From Caldilineaceae bacterium (GTDB taxonomy: Bacteria > Chloroflexota > Anaerolineae > Caldilineales > Caldilineaceae), in NCBI GenBank assembly GCA_020634755.1, contig JACKBC010000006.1, positions 124,001-188,000 on the forward strand: a DNA stretch of 64,000 nt, given 5' to 3'. Under the pieces are notes generated by a model, which saw nothing but the letters and a program-made list of their open reading frames with translations, ran no database searches and had not been told where the DNA came from. A program made the position numbers and the translations under genes. Positions 16,227 to 25,545 of this stretch are shown in pieces; within the stretch, counting starts at the first letter, position 1; each line of letters starts with the position of its first letter.

Positions 16227-16982
16227 ATGACTATTTTGGCAGCCGCACGCCTGCTTGGCCAGGCCCAAAAGATCGCTTGTTTGACTGGCGCCGGCGTTAG
16301 CGCCGAATCGGGCGTGGCCACCTTTCGCGATCCGCAGACGGGCCACTGGGCGCGTTTTGATCCCCAGCAGCTGGCGTCCCAGGCGGGGTTTGCGGCTGAT
16401 CCGGGCCTGGTGTGGCGTTGGTACATGGAGAGGTTGCTCGGTGTGACGCAGCGCGCCCAGCCCAATGCGGGCCATCGGGCCTTGGCAGAGATTGAGCAGA
16501 TGCGGCCGCATTTTACGTTGGTAACGCAAAATGTGGATAACCTGCACGAGCGCGGCGGTAGCCAAAACGTGATCCACCTGCACGGCGAAATTACCCGTTT
16601 TCACTGCAACCGCTGTGGCCGCACACACGATTTGAAGGAAGCCGAACAGACCGCGGCCGAACCACCGCGCTGCACCAGTTGTGGCGGGCCGGTGCGGCCC
16701 AGCGTGGTCTGGTTTGGTGAGAATTTGCCCTTGCCGGCCATGAACGCGGCTTGGCAAGCCGCCGAAAGTTGTGATCTCATGCTGGTGGTGGGAACAAGTG
16801 GTGTGGTCTATCCAGCCGCACAATTGCCGTTTGTAGCCCAAGAACGCGGTGCGGTCGTCATTGATATTAACCCGGAGCCCAGCCCCATTTCAGAGATGGC
16901 GACGCTCTACCTGCCTGGGCCGAGCGGCGTGATTCTGCCGCAGATTATTTCGCAAATGCAAGAAGCCGGCCTGGGAGAATAG
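16227..16982 (+). CDS. Sir2-family NAD-dependent protein deacylase
   Basis: This sirtuin has 251 residues from the ATG at 16227; an in-frame GTG at 16215 is a weaker alternative start. It removes acyl groups from lysine using NAD+. Visible motifs: GAGVSAESGVATFRDP for NAD binding, TQNVDNLH, the catalytic histidine in HLHGE, and a zinc ribbon CNRCG...CTSCGG. WRWYMER carries the Tyr and Arg spacing seen in class III sirtuins (SIRT5/CobB), which accept succinyl or malonyl groups, so desuccinylation is likely. There is no clear ribosome-binding site. It lies 66 bases before a phosphoesterase gene and may be co-transcribed with it. Confidence 0.9.
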   Translation: MTILAAARLLGQAQKIACLTGAGVSAESGVATFRDPQTGHWARFDPQQLASQAGFAADPGLVWRWYMERLLGVTQRAQPNAGHRALAEIEQMRPHFTLVTQNVDNLHERGGSQNVIHLHGEITRFHCNRCGRTHDLKEAEQTAAEPPRCTSCGGPVRPSVVWFGENLPLPAMNAAWQAAESCDLMLVVGTSGVVYPAAQLPFVAQERGAVVIDINPEPSPISEMATLYLPGPSGVILPQIISQMQEAGLGE

Positions 16983-17048
16983 AAGTGGAAGCGGCCAGCG
17001 CCTACTCTTCTGCTATTCCTGAACCCCAATCCCCAGCTCCAGAAAATT

Positions 17049-17708
17049 ATGCGTGTATTAGTCGTTAGCGATAAAGTTGAACCCATTCTCTACAGCGGAG
17101 CCGTTCAGGAGCGCGTTGGCGCGGTGGACATGGTGTTGAGCTGTGGCGATCTGCCTTTTTACTATATTGAATATCTGGTGAGCATGTTAAATCGGCCCAC
17201 CTATTATGTATTTGGCAACCACACCAGCGAAGTTGAATATCATGGCCAATGGGAAGGCAAGAGTGCCCCGCACGGCGCTGAAAACCTGCACATGCGCTCG
17301 GTGCAAGAGGGCGGGCTTCTGTTGGCCGGCCTGGAAGGCTCCATTCGCTATAACAACGCGCCCCGCTTTCAGTATACAAATAGCCAAATGTTTGCTAATA
17401 TTACACGTTTGGCGCCGCGCCTGCTGTATAATAAGCTGCGCTATGGGCGCTGGCTAGATGTGCTGGTGGCGCATTCACCGCCGCGCGGGATTCACGATGA
17501 GGAAGATCGGGCGCACCAAGGCTTTGAGAGCTTTTTAACCTTTATGCGTTGGTTCAAACCGCGCTATCTGCTGCACGGCCACATTCATATCTATCGTCAG
17601 GATACGGTGACGCAGACCAGTTACCATGAAACAGAAGTAATCAATGTCTATCCGTACCGGATTTTGGAATTGGAGCCGGCGGCGCAGATTCCTGCGAATG
17701 CAAGGTGA
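17049..17708 (+). CDS. Calcineurin-like metallophosphoesterase
   Basis: This 219-residue single-domain protein carries most of the family ladder: VVSD near residue 7, CGDLPFYY, GNHTSE, AHSPPRGIHD and HGHIHIYR. The first motif reads SDKVEP where most members have SDxHG, so one usual metal-binding His is missing. Several phosphoesterase subfamilies tolerate this. The substrate (nucleotide, phosphoprotein or lipid head group) cannot be read. It follows the sirtuin on the same strand. Confidence 0.87.
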   Translation: MRVLVVSDKVEPILYSGAVQERVGAVDMVLSCGDLPFYYIEYLVSMLNRPTYYVFGNHTSEVEYHGQWEGKSAPHGAENLHMRSVQEGGLLLAGLEGSIRYNNAPRFQYTNSQMFANITRLAPRLLYNKLRYGRWLDVLVAHSPPRGIHDEEDRAHQGFESFLTFMRWFKPRYLLHGHIHIYRQDTVTQTSYHETEVINVYPYRILELEPAAQIPANAR

Positions 17709-17784
17709 CTGGAGGTTCAGTCATTGCATCATCCATCAGTTGTAAATAAGACGAATTGCCCAGCTAAGAGCGAAGTTTGTAATG

Positions 17785-17817
17785 AGACCTGTCAGGTTTT
17801 TAAAACCTGACAGGTCT
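17785..17817. repeat. Near-perfect 33-bp palindrome
   Basis: AGACCTGTCAGGTTTT and its exact reverse complement are separated by one base. It can form a stem followed by T residues on either strand, so it could terminate transcription both ways. Similar GACCTGTCAGGTTT palindromes recur in other genomes as dispersed repeats, from memory, not checked. Confidence 0.7.
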
Positions 17818-17949
17818 GATGCCATTGATAGCGTTTACCTCGGCAAATGGTCTAAGACGCCGCAACGTCATGGGCTGGGCAGGCGCCAGCCCGCAGTAGA
17901 GAATCCAAGCTGATTTCTGGACGTTGCGCGCTAAGAATAAGATTCTGAA

Positions 17950-18624
17950 ATGAACACAGAGTGGTTAGAGATTTGTAAGCAAGTTGCCCAGGAACGGGCG
18001 CATTTGGAAGCAGTGCAGGGTTGGCATGTGGCATCAGACCAGCCACTTTTTTTTGAATACCGCTGGGAACATGTGCAGGAAGTGGTCAAGTTGGCAACTT
18101 GGCTAGCCGCGCAAATTGATGCTGCTGATCGAGCGGACAAGCAGGCGGTGGATCGAGAAGTGCTGGAGGCGGCCGCGTGGCTGCACGATATTGCCAAGCT
18201 GCGGCCCAATCACGCCCAAGCTGGAGCCGTTGAGGCGGCACAAATTTTGCGGCAGACGGACTTTCCGCCGGCCAAAGTGGCGCAGATGGCAAATGTGATC
18301 CGGCAGCATGAGGGGATGTTTCGCGCCCAAGGCGATGACCCGCTGGAGCCGATTGAGGCGGCGATTTTGTGGGATGCCGATAAGTTGTCTAAGCTGGGCA
18401 TTCAGGCGCTGGCCTATGGTTTGAGCGCGCCCTATTATCAAGGCAAAACTTTGCAGGCGCGCCGCAAAGAGACGCAAGAGTGGGTAAACGACGTGCTTTC
18501 CAAAACCGTGTACAGCATGAATACCGAGCCGGCGCAGCGGCTGGCCGTGCGTCGGTATCGCGAAATGGTGGCCGCTTTGGACGCTTGGGCGCGCGAAGAG
18601 ACTGAATCGAATATACAAGATTAG
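17950..18624 (+). CDS. HD-domain phosphohydrolase
   Basis: This 224-residue protein has the four ligand groups of the HD superfamily: the first His in YRWEHVQEV, the His-Asp pair in AAWLHDIAKLRP, a His in VIRQHEGMF and an Asp in LWDADKLSKLG. It therefore binds a divalent metal and hydrolyses a phosphoester, possibly of a nucleotide. The C-terminal 60 residues are helical and basic. Its stop lies seven bases before the rimO ATG, so the two are very probably one transcription unit. Confidence 0.88.
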   Translation: MNTEWLEICKQVAQERAHLEAVQGWHVASDQPLFFEYRWEHVQEVVKLATWLAAQIDAADRADKQAVDREVLEAAAWLHDIAKLRPNHAQAGAVEAAQILRQTDFPPAKVAQMANVIRQHEGMFRAQGDDPLEPIEAAILWDADKLSKLGIQALAYGLSAPYYQGKTLQARRKETQEWVNDVLSKTVYSMNTEPAQRLAVRRYREMVAALDAWAREETESNIQD

Positions 18625-18631
18625 AGATCTG

Positions 18632-20035
18632 ATGAAATACCATTTAATTACATTGGGCTGTCCCAAAAATGAAGTAGATAGCGATGGCATGGAGATGACC
18701 TTGCGCGCGGCCAATATCCAGGCTACGGCAGATGCCGATGACGCCGACGTGCTGATCGTCAATACGTGTGGCTTTTTAGAGGCGGCCAAGGACGAATCTA
18801 TTGGCGTGCTCAATGAGCTGGCCAGCGCCAAGCGCGGGCACCAGATTTTGGTGGCGGCCGGCTGTCTGGCCCAGCGCAACGGTGATGAGATTTTGCAACG
18901 CGCGCCGCTGGTGGATGGGTTGCTGGGTACACGGCGCTGGATGGACGTGGTGGAGCTGGTGCAGCGCATACGCGGCCAGCAGGGCGCCAATGGACGGCCC
19001 ATGCAGCGTTATTCACTCCTGGGCGATCCCGATGTGGATTTTGCCCTGGCTACGCCGCGACCGCCGGTGGTGGGCGGCAGCGCGTATATAAAGATTGCCG
19101 ATGGCTGTAATGCGCCCTGTGCCTTTTGCACCATTCCCAGCTTTAAAGGCAAGCTGCGCAGCCGCCCGTTGGAGGCCGTAGTCGATGAGGCCATTGCGCT
19201 GGTGAACGGTGGAGCCAAAGAGCTGGTGGTGGTGGCGCAGGATACAACTGATTATGGCCGCGATTGGGGTGAGCCCAATAGTTTGCCGCGGCTGCTTTCG
19301 GCCATTTGCAACCGCACTGGCGATGCGCTGCAATGGGTGCGCTTGATGTATGCCTATCCTGGCCACGTGAGCGATGAGCTGATTGAGGTGATGGCCACAC
19401 AGCCCAAGATGGCGCATTATCTGGATATGCCGCTGCAACACGGCGACCCGCAGACGCTGCGCCGCATGCGCCGCCCCAGCCGCGTGGAGATGGTCTACGA
19501 GCATATGGAAAAGCTGCGCGCCGCCATGCCCGATATTGCGTTGCGCACGACGTTTATTGTGGGCTACCCAGGCGAAACCGAAGCTGAGTTTCAGGGGTTG
19601 CTCGATTTTGTGGAAGAGATTGAATTCGATAAGGTGGGCGCATTTCCCTTTAGCCCAGAACCTGGTACGCCCGCGGCTTTGCTGTCTGAACCGGTGCCGG
19701 ACGAAGTAAAGGAAGAGCGTTTTGCCCGGCTTATGGAATTGCAACAGCCAATTAGCTTGCGCCGCAACCAGGCACAAGTGGGCAAAAAACTATCGATTCT
19801 GGTTGAAGGCGAAGGCGAAATGGTGGCTGAAGATGGCCGAGGCCAAAGTACGCCGCTGCTCATGGGCCGCAGCTATCGCGATGCGCCGGAAGTGGATGGG
19901 CTGGTGCTGGTGCCGGGCATTAGCGGGGTGCCGGCCGGCGAGTTTATGGAGGTGCACATCAACGGCGCCATGGAGTACGATTTGGTGGGTGAGCCGCTAT
20001 TGGCGACGACATTTAGCAGCCGTCGCGTAGGATAA
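18632..20035 (+). CDS. rimO: Ribosomal protein uS12 (Asp) methylthiotransferase
   Basis: This 467-residue enzyme uses S-adenosylmethionine and two [4Fe-4S] clusters to add a methylthio group to the conserved aspartate of ribosomal protein uS12. The N-terminal MTTase domain has cysteines 10, 46 and 78 (TLGCPKNEVDS, VNTCGFLE, AAGCLAQR). The radical SAM core has C159, C163 and C166 (DGCNAPCAFC). The C-terminal 65 residues are a TRAM-like domain. The LGCPKNEVDSDGM start and the TIPSFKGKLRSRP stretch separate it from MiaB. It overlaps no neighbour and follows the HD gene closely. Confidence 0.95.
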   Translation: MKYHLITLGCPKNEVDSDGMEMTLRAANIQATADADDADVLIVNTCGFLEAAKDESIGVLNELASAKRGHQILVAAGCLAQRNGDEILQRAPLVDGLLGTRRWMDVVELVQRIRGQQGANGRPMQRYSLLGDPDVDFALATPRPPVVGGSAYIKIADGCNAPCAFCTIPSFKGKLRSRPLEAVVDEAIALVNGGAKELVVVAQDTTDYGRDWGEPNSLPRLLSAICNRTGDALQWVRLMYAYPGHVSDELIEVMATQPKMAHYLDMPLQHGDPQTLRRMRRPSRVEMVYEHMEKLRAAMPDIALRTTFIVGYPGETEAEFQGLLDFVEEIEFDKVGAFPFSPEPGTPAALLSEPVPDEVKEERFARLMELQQPISLRRNQAQVGKKLSILVEGEGEMVAEDGRGQSTPLLMGRSYRDAPEVDGLVLVPGISGVPAGEFMEVHINGAMEYDLVGEPLLATTFSSRRVG

Positions 20036-20099
20036 GTTTCCTAACTTGTCCGGACAGGTTTCCCGACTCATCTAGAAAGTTCGGAAACTCGTCCTACAT

Positions 20100-21038
20100 T
20101 TACCAGAAGCGGTTGCGTTTGGCCTTCTGGCGCTGCAGCTGAACGAGCTGTGCAAGCTGCTGCTGCATGGCGCTAAGCGTACTCTCCACGGCGCGCAGCC
20201 GTCCTTCCAACCGCTCTTTGCGCGTCTCCTCACGGCGTTGATATTCAGCCAGCGTCCGCTCCAATTCGAGCATACGATCCCGTAATTTGCGATTTTCACT
20301 CTTCAGATTAAAATTATCCTGCACGATGACGCCCAACATCTCGCGGATGGAGTCTTGAATGTTGAGCATGGATTGCTGGCTGTTGGCCACAGTGTCCAGC
20401 ATTTCGTTGAGCATACCGCCAAAGGGCTGCACAACTGCGGGCGCCGCGTACGGTTCTGGGAAATAGCTGGCGGTATCAGCTTCGGCGTCATTGGTCGCGG
20501 AAGCGACAGAAGGCAATGCGGCATCGGTGGCGGCTGGCTGGCGTACGTTCACATGATTCGAGCTGGCATCGCTTGAACTAAAATCACGCGAATTGCCCTC
20601 ATTGGTATCTATAGTGTCAGGTCTGTTTCCCGCGTCAGCGTTGGCGCCATCTGAGTGGGTGCTTGCAGATTGTGCTGTAGAGGTTGTGTGGGGCTGAATG
20701 GTTTGGCGGCTGATGTGATGTGCGGCGGGTTCTGTGGCTGCTTGCGCCGGTGCAGGGGAATCGGCATTCTGAATGGGCGCTTGTCCATTTAGCTCTTGCC
20801 GGGCGTGTTTTGGCCCATTGAGATGTTGTACTATTTGTTCGGCGCTAAAGCCATTTTCTAAAAAGCGCTGGATGACCAGCAGGGTAGCCAAGTCGGTCTG
20901 TGTATAGCGCGTGCGACCTTGTGAAGCGCCATCACCAAAGGCCAGTGGAAAGGATTCTTCCCACTGGCGCAAGCGCTGGGGCGCTACATGCAAAAGCTCG
21001 GAGACTTCCTGGAGCGAAAAGGTGGTTGGTTGGCTCAT
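20100..21038 (-). CDS. MerR-like DNA-binding protein with a C-terminal coiled coil
   Basis: In this 312-residue protein residues about 5-72 are a MerR-type winged helix (SLQEVSELLHVAPQRLRQWEE, then TRYTQTDLATLLVIQRFLENGFSAEQI). A low-complexity Ala/Ser/Thr/Asn-rich linker covers residues about 85-200. Residues about 215-310 are heptad-rich and predicted to be a long coiled coil (MLNIQDSIREMLG to the segment near LAQLVQLQ), ending in basic QKAKRNRFW. There are no cysteines for metal or redox sensing. The shape suggests an architectural or oligomerising DNA-binding protein rather than a classical activator; that is inference. Confidence 0.8.
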   Translation of the reverse strand: MSQPTTFSLQEVSELLHVAPQRLRQWEESFPLAFGDGASQGRTRYTQTDLATLLVIQRFLENGFSAEQIVQHLNGPKHARQELNGQAPIQNADSPAPAQAATEPAAHHISRQTIQPHTTSTAQSASTHSDGANADAGNRPDTIDTNEGNSRDFSSSDASSNHVNVRQPAATDAALPSVASATNDAEADTASYFPEPYAAPAVVQPFGGMLNEMLDTVANSQQSMLNIQDSIREMLGVIVQDNFNLKSENRKLRDRMLELERTLAEYQRREETRKERLEGRLRAVESTLSAMQQQLAQLVQLQRQKAKRNRFW

Positions 21039-21066
21039 ATTGGCCTATTATACAGACAATCCCTGA

Positions 21067-21393
21067 CTAATTATCATCTACGACCTGCCAGGATGTGCTG
21101 ACCGTGTTATCATCATCGGAGCCCGCGGCGCTGGTAGTGAAATCACCGGACGTGCTTTGAGATGCCAGGTGTACAAAAAGTTTCGCCACGATCACTACGA
21201 CCGCCATGTCGTCGAGCACAATGCCAGGCAGCAAATCGAGCGGGAAAAACCAGTACACCGCGGCAAAAACGGGCAGCGTAAATTTAAGAATCGCCGGCAC
21301 TCGGGGATCCCACAAAAGGCGCCAAGCCGTGCCTAGATCTCTAAGAATGGCCGCTGGGGAAAAGCCGCCAGATTGAGCTTTGTTTGTATTCAT
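21067..21393 (-). CDS. DUF1232 (YkvA-like) small membrane protein
   Basis: This 108-residue protein has the DUF1232 core 'AVYWFFPLDLLPGIVLDDMAVVVIVAKLF', close to the family's DLIPDFIP...DDlav pattern, with one or two membrane segments. The tail is Ser/Thr/Asp-rich and probably disordered. It lies 28 bases upstream of the MerR-like gene on the minus strand, so the two are probably co-transcribed. The molecular role of the family is unknown. Confidence 0.82.
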   Translation of the reverse strand: MNTNKAQSGGFSPAAILRDLGTAWRLLWDPRVPAILKFTLPVFAAVYWFFPLDLLPGIVLDDMAVVVIVAKLFVHLASQSTSGDFTTSAAGSDDDNTVSTSWQVVDDN

Positions 21394-21466
21394 AGATATT
21401 TCTCTCCTTGTGATACAGTATAGCGAAATTTCGACAAGTTGACAACCTGTCCTTATACTTATTGTT

Positions 21467-23014
21467 ATGCCTACGACGACCCAGATGTTGGCAAGCTATC
21501 CCGATATTTTGCTCCAAGTGATTGCTGAGCTGCGCGGTGCTTTTTTAGATGCCGCAGATAATCGAGAACAAGCGCTGGAATTGCTTGCCGCCCAGATTAC
21601 AGAACCAACCTCTACTCAGATGGCCTATCAGGAAGTGACCGATATGGCCGATCAGGCGCGTGAGGCCATTGAGACGCTTCTAAAAGAAGAAGGCGAAATG
21701 GTAGAGGCGCAATTCAGTCGTCAATATGGCACGATCCGGCAGATGGGGCCAGCCAAGTTAGAGCGAGAAACGCCGTGGCTTTACCCCGAAAACATTGCCG
21801 AAATGCTCCACTATTATGGCCTGCTGGGGCGCGGCATCAAAGGCTCTGGTTCCACCGCCCACACGATTGTTTATGTGCCCGCCGATATTATCCCTTGGCT
21901 GCCTCATCCGCACAGCGCCGGCGCTGATGGCGGGCTGCCTATTCTGCCGGCGCCCCCACCGCCCACGGCGCGCACCATGTTGGCCGACGACAGTTTCCTG
22001 GAAGACGCCGGTACGCTGCTGGGCTTTTTGCACAGCGATACGCTGCGGCTCAATGGTGAAGGGCCAAACCCTGAAGACATTGAGCGCTTTATCCAGCGGT
22101 TGCAGCTGCCCTTTGCCGATGATGCACCGGAGCTGAGCATTCGGCTGGGACTTTTGCTCCATTTGACCAATCGCTTGGGCTGGTTGCGTCGCACCGACAA
22201 CAATGTGATTCAGCTGACGGGCAACCGCGTGCGCGACTTTTTAGAGAAGACGCGCGCTGAACAGCGTTTTGCCCTCTGGGATGCTTGGCGCACCTCCAGC
22301 GAATGGAATGACCTCTTTCGTACGCCCGACCTCGAATGCACCAATACGGGCAGCTGGCAGAACGATCCGCTGCAGACGCGGGCTGCGCTGCTGCAAATTC
22401 TGAGCAAGCTGCAATCGGGCGCCTGGTACTCACTGTCTGAATTTTGCGAACTTGTTAAAGAGCATGAGCCTGATTTTCAGCGTCCCACAGGCAATTATGA
22501 CACCTGGTATATCCGCAGCACTACTACGCAAGAATTTCTAAAAGGTTTCGAGAATTGGCTGGCCGTGGAAGGCGCGTTGATCCGCTTCCTCGTTACGGGG
22601 CCGCTTTACTGGTTGGGCGCCGTGGATCTGGCCGAGCCATCGGCGGGCGACGACTTCCAATTTTCGCTGAGCCAGTGGGGTGCATACTGGCTGGGGCAAG
22701 ATGCGCCCCAACCCCACGACCAGGCGCGGCGGCCCATTCAGGTCGGTGAGGATTTTCGGATTACGCTGGCTTTGGATACGCCGTTGGCCGAGCGTTTTCG
22801 CGTGGAGCGCTTTGCCCAGTGGCAGAGCAGCTATCCCAATTATGTATACCAAATGAATCAGCGCAGTCTATCCAAAGCGGTTGAGAGCCAGATCGCGCCC
22901 AAGCAAATTATCGATTTTCTAGAGCGGCGGGCGCGCGTTGTGCCCGAAAAGGTGATCAGCGCCCTGGCTCGGTTTGGCGCGTCGACGCGCGCCGTCGCCA
23001 ACACGATGGAGTAG
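21467..23014 (+). CDS. Hypothetical protein, possibly of the helicase-associated (XPB/Ssl2-like) type
   Basis: This 515-residue protein begins MPTTTQMLASYPDILLQVIAEL. Its segment QFSRQYGTIRQMGPAKLERETPWLYPENIAEMLHYYGLL, followed by VYVPADIIPWLPHP, resembles Chloroflexota proteins that I remember as helicase-associated or XPB-like domain proteins with stacked winged helices. No helicase motifs (Walker A, DEAD) are present, so it is not itself a helicase. The C-terminal 100 residues (from FRITLALDTPLAERFRVERF) look like a small alpha/beta regulatory or docking domain. It diverges from the DUF1232/MerR-like pair across about 70 bases. The family assignment is tentative. Confidence 0.75.
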   Translation: MPTTTQMLASYPDILLQVIAELRGAFLDAADNREQALELLAAQITEPTSTQMAYQEVTDMADQAREAIETLLKEEGEMVEAQFSRQYGTIRQMGPAKLERETPWLYPENIAEMLHYYGLLGRGIKGSGSTAHTIVYVPADIIPWLPHPHSAGADGGLPILPAPPPPTARTMLADDSFLEDAGTLLGFLHSDTLRLNGEGPNPEDIERFIQRLQLPFADDAPELSIRLGLLLHLTNRLGWLRRTDNNVIQLTGNRVRDFLEKTRAEQRFALWDAWRTSSEWNDLFRTPDLECTNTGSWQNDPLQTRAALLQILSKLQSGAWYSLSEFCELVKEHEPDFQRPTGNYDTWYIRSTTTQEFLKGFENWLAVEGALIRFLVTGPLYWLGAVDLAEPSAGDDFQFSLSQWGAYWLGQDAPQPHDQARRPIQVGEDFRITLALDTPLAERFRVERFAQWQSSYPNYVYQMNQRSLSKAVESQIAPKQIIDFLERRARVVPEKVISALARFGASTRAVANTME

Positions 23015-23093
23015 GACTCATGCCGCTTGGCGCAAAAATAATATTGTGTGTTGTGTTGGCGACTAATCTTGCCAAAGTCTCACAAAAACTTCA

Positions 23094-23121
23094 TTGAAAC
23101 TTGATAATAATCTGTTACAAT
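23094..23121 (+). promoter_or_regulatory. Candidate promoter far upstream of the binding-protein operon
   Basis: TTGAAA (23094-23099) and TACAAT (23116-23121) are separated by 16 bases. It would give a leader of nearly 590 bases that crosses an 84-bp-family element and an AT-rich repeat tract. It is weak evidence and offered as one option only. Confidence 0.3.
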
Positions 23122-23295
23122 CGAAGCGGTTTTTCCCCCATCGTGGTTCGCGCCAAAACTTCCTGCCATGGGAAAAGGGCGTTAATTTTACACGTCATGC
23201 TATCGTGGTTGACAGATGCATCAAAAGATTGTACTATTCGAGCTACCTCTGAGCCGCAATGTTGCGTCTTGACATCATCCTCCTATTACCATGAG

Positions 23296-23373
23296 CAGCA
23301 CACCGCAACGGTGTTGACCGAGACAGGCATCTGTCACTATTTATAAATCCGGCCTCTCTATTGCGATTTGCTG
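23296..23373 (-). mobile_element. 84-bp-family palindromic element, copy 1 (78 bp)
   Basis: The ends are CAGCACACCGCAA and TTGCGATTTGCTG, the family's inverted termini. The interior is diverged and six bases shorter than the 84-bp copies. It lies 340 bases before the ATG of the first binding-protein gene. Confidence 0.7.
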
Positions 23374-23439
23374 ATTATATTCTGCTCTGCATGAAAACCA
23401 GAGTATAGTGATAAATTGCAGTCACTTTCAATTTGCTTA

Positions 23440-23590
23440 CCACATAGTGGCTATTTATTCCATAGTCACTTTTTACTACGGTGTCTTTTTACTACATAGT
23501 TGTTTTTGAATGCAGAGTCATTTTGAATGCACACAGCGTTGCCTTGACTGCATTTTGACTGCATATAGTCACCATGAATGGTAGTATCTA
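23440..23590 (+). repeat. AT-rich tract of degenerate direct repeats
   Basis: CTTTTTACTAC occurs twice and TTTGAATGCA twice with an approximate 17-18 base period; CATAGTSRCT-like words and TTGACTGCAT repeats follow. No gene is visible. It lies in the 5' region of the binding-protein operon and may contain the real promoter or a regulator-binding array. The rest of the gap up to 23712 shows nothing else. Confidence 0.4.
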
Positions 23591-23712
23591 AACTGTAGTT
23601 GCTATAAAAGTAAGGGGCTTAGGTTATGGTAATCCCCATGCTTTTGAATAGGGCGCAGTCTAGTTAATTCGTATTACACCTACGTTTGTTTGCAAAAGGA
23701 GATATTCCGCAC

Positions 23713-25533
23713 ATGATTAGGAAGAATCACAAAACTCTTCATCTCTTCATCGGGCTGGTGGCCACCTTGGCCATGTTGCTCTCTGCCTGTACGGCAGCAG
23801 CGCCGGCCGGCAGTGGGGAAACCGCCAGCGATGGTGCAGCCGACACGGCTGCCAGCGGTGGGGAAGAAGCCGCAAGCAGTGGCGCCGGCATCGGCGACCG
23901 CGATCCCAAAACGCTAGTCATTTTGTACTGGCAGGCAGCCTCTCTGCCGGGCCCATATCTGTCCGGTGGCACCAAAGATCAGGATGCCGGCGCCATTACG
24001 CTGGAGCCGTTGGCCAATGTGGCTCCTGACGGCACCTTTGTGCCGAAGCTGGCCACTGAAATTCCCACGGTGGAAAACGGGGGGATTTCTGAGGACCTGA
24101 CCACCATTACGTGGAAGTTGAAAGAAGGCGTCAAATGGTCGGACGGCTCGGATTTCACTGCCGATGACGTTGTCTTTACTTGGGAATATTGTACGGACCC
24201 CGATACTGGCTGTACGCAGCTCTCGCGCTTTGAGGGCGTCACCAATGTAGAGGCCGTTGATGACTATACGGTTAAAGTGACCTTTGACAAGCCAACGCCC
24301 TTTATGTACACGGCGTTTGTCACCGTTGGCTCGCCGATTATCAGCCGCGCCCAGTTTGGCGACTGTGTGGGCGCCGCCGCTCAGACCTGTAACGAGCAAA
24401 ACACGTTGCCGTTGGGTACTGGCCCCTACAAGATTGTTGATTTCAAGGTCAACGACGTAGCCACCTACGAACGCAACGAGAACTATCATGGTGAGCCGGC
24501 CTACTTCGACAAGGTGGTCTTCAAGGGCGGCGGTGATGCCGTGGGCGCGGCCCGCGCCGTTTTGGAGACGGGTGAAGCCGACTATGCATGGAACTTGCAG
24601 GTGGAGCCGGATGTGCTGGCCGAAATGGAATCAGGCGGCAATGGCGCCATTATCACCCACTTTGGGGGCAATGTTGAGCGCATTTTGGTCAACCAGACCA
24701 ACCCGGATCCCGATTTGGGCGATTTGCGCTCTGAGTACGACAATGGCGAAAATCCGCATCCGTTCCTGACCTTCAAGCCCATTCCCCAGGCCATGTCCAT
24801 GGCCATCGACCGCAACCTGATTGCCGAGCAGCTTTACGGTTTTGCCGGCCAGGCCACCTGTAACGTAATTCCGGCGCCGGACTATTATGCCTCAACCGCC
24901 AATGATAGCTGCCTGACGCAGGATCTGGAAGGCGCCAAAGCGCTGCTGGATGAGAATGATGTTGTGGATAGCGATGGCGACGGCATTCGCGAATACAACG
25001 GCGTCCCGCTGAAAGTGCGCTATCAGACCAGCACCAACAGCGTGCGTCAGAAGACGCAGGCGCTGATCAAGCAGTGGTGGAGCGAAATCGGCATTGACAC
25101 CGAACTGCTCAACCACGATGCCGGCGTCTACTTTGGTGGTGACCCCAACAGCAACGATACCTATCAAAAGTTCTTCACCGATGTGGAAATGTACACCACT
25201 GGCCCGTCCATTGACCCGCAACAGCATCTCTCCGAGTGGATCTGTGACCAGATGCCAAGCAAGGAAAATCTGTGGGGCGGTAACAATATTTTCCGCGGCT
25301 GCAATGCGGAATATGATGAGCTGTACCAGCAGTTGACCTCAACCCCCATCGGTCCCGAGCGCGAAGATATCGTCAAGCAACTCAACGACATCAACGTGCA
25401 GAACTACTACCAGATTCCGCTGGTCCATCGCGGCAGCGTTTCGGCCACGATTAATGGGCTCGAAGGCGTGGAGATGAATGGTGGATGGGACACCGAAATG
25501 TGGAACATCGCTGAGTGGAGTCGTTCTGAATAA
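23713..25533 (+). CDS. Family 5 solute-binding lipoprotein of a peptide/nickel-type ABC importer
   Basis: From the ATG at 23713 the protein has 606 residues; an in-frame TTG at 23686 is less likely. The N-terminus is a lipoprotein signal with lipobox LLSAC, followed by a Ser/Ala/Gly/Asp-rich tether, so the protein is anchored outside the membrane. The body is a type II periplasmic-binding fold of the DppA/OppA family: LEPLANVAPDGTFVPKLA, VKWSDGSDFTADDVVFTW, GTGPYKIVDF, and EMYTTGPSIDPQQ near the hinge. A 'DSDGDGIREYNG' insert resembles a calcium-binding loop. The ligand is probably an oligopeptide. It is followed by two permease genes and a close paralogue. Confidence 0.92.
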   Translation: MIRKNHKTLHLFIGLVATLAMLLSACTAAAPAGSGETASDGAADTAASGGEEAASSGAGIGDRDPKTLVILYWQAASLPGPYLSGGTKDQDAGAITLEPLANVAPDGTFVPKLATEIPTVENGGISEDLTTITWKLKEGVKWSDGSDFTADDVVFTWEYCTDPDTGCTQLSRFEGVTNVEAVDDYTVKVTFDKPTPFMYTAFVTVGSPIISRAQFGDCVGAAAQTCNEQNTLPLGTGPYKIVDFKVNDVATYERNENYHGEPAYFDKVVFKGGGDAVGAARAVLETGEADYAWNLQVEPDVLAEMESGGNGAIITHFGGNVERILVNQTNPDPDLGDLRSEYDNGENPHPFLTFKPIPQAMSMAIDRNLIAEQLYGFAGQATCNVIPAPDYYASTANDSCLTQDLEGAKALLDENDVVDSDGDGIREYNGVPLKVRYQTSTNSVRQKTQALIKQWWSEIGIDTELLNHDAGVYFGGDPNSNDTYQKFFTDVEMYTTGPSIDPQQHLSEWICDQMPSKENLWGGNNIFRGCNAEYDELYQQLTSTPIGPEREDIVKQLNDINVQNYYQIPLVHRGSVSATINGLEGVEMNGGWDTEMWNIAEWSRSE

Positions 25534-25545
25534 TTTAAGTTGGGA

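Noticed and set aside
23101..23346. 81-residue open frame upstream of the binding-protein operon
   Set aside because: It covers an 84-bp-family element and lacks a ribosome-binding site or protein-like composition.
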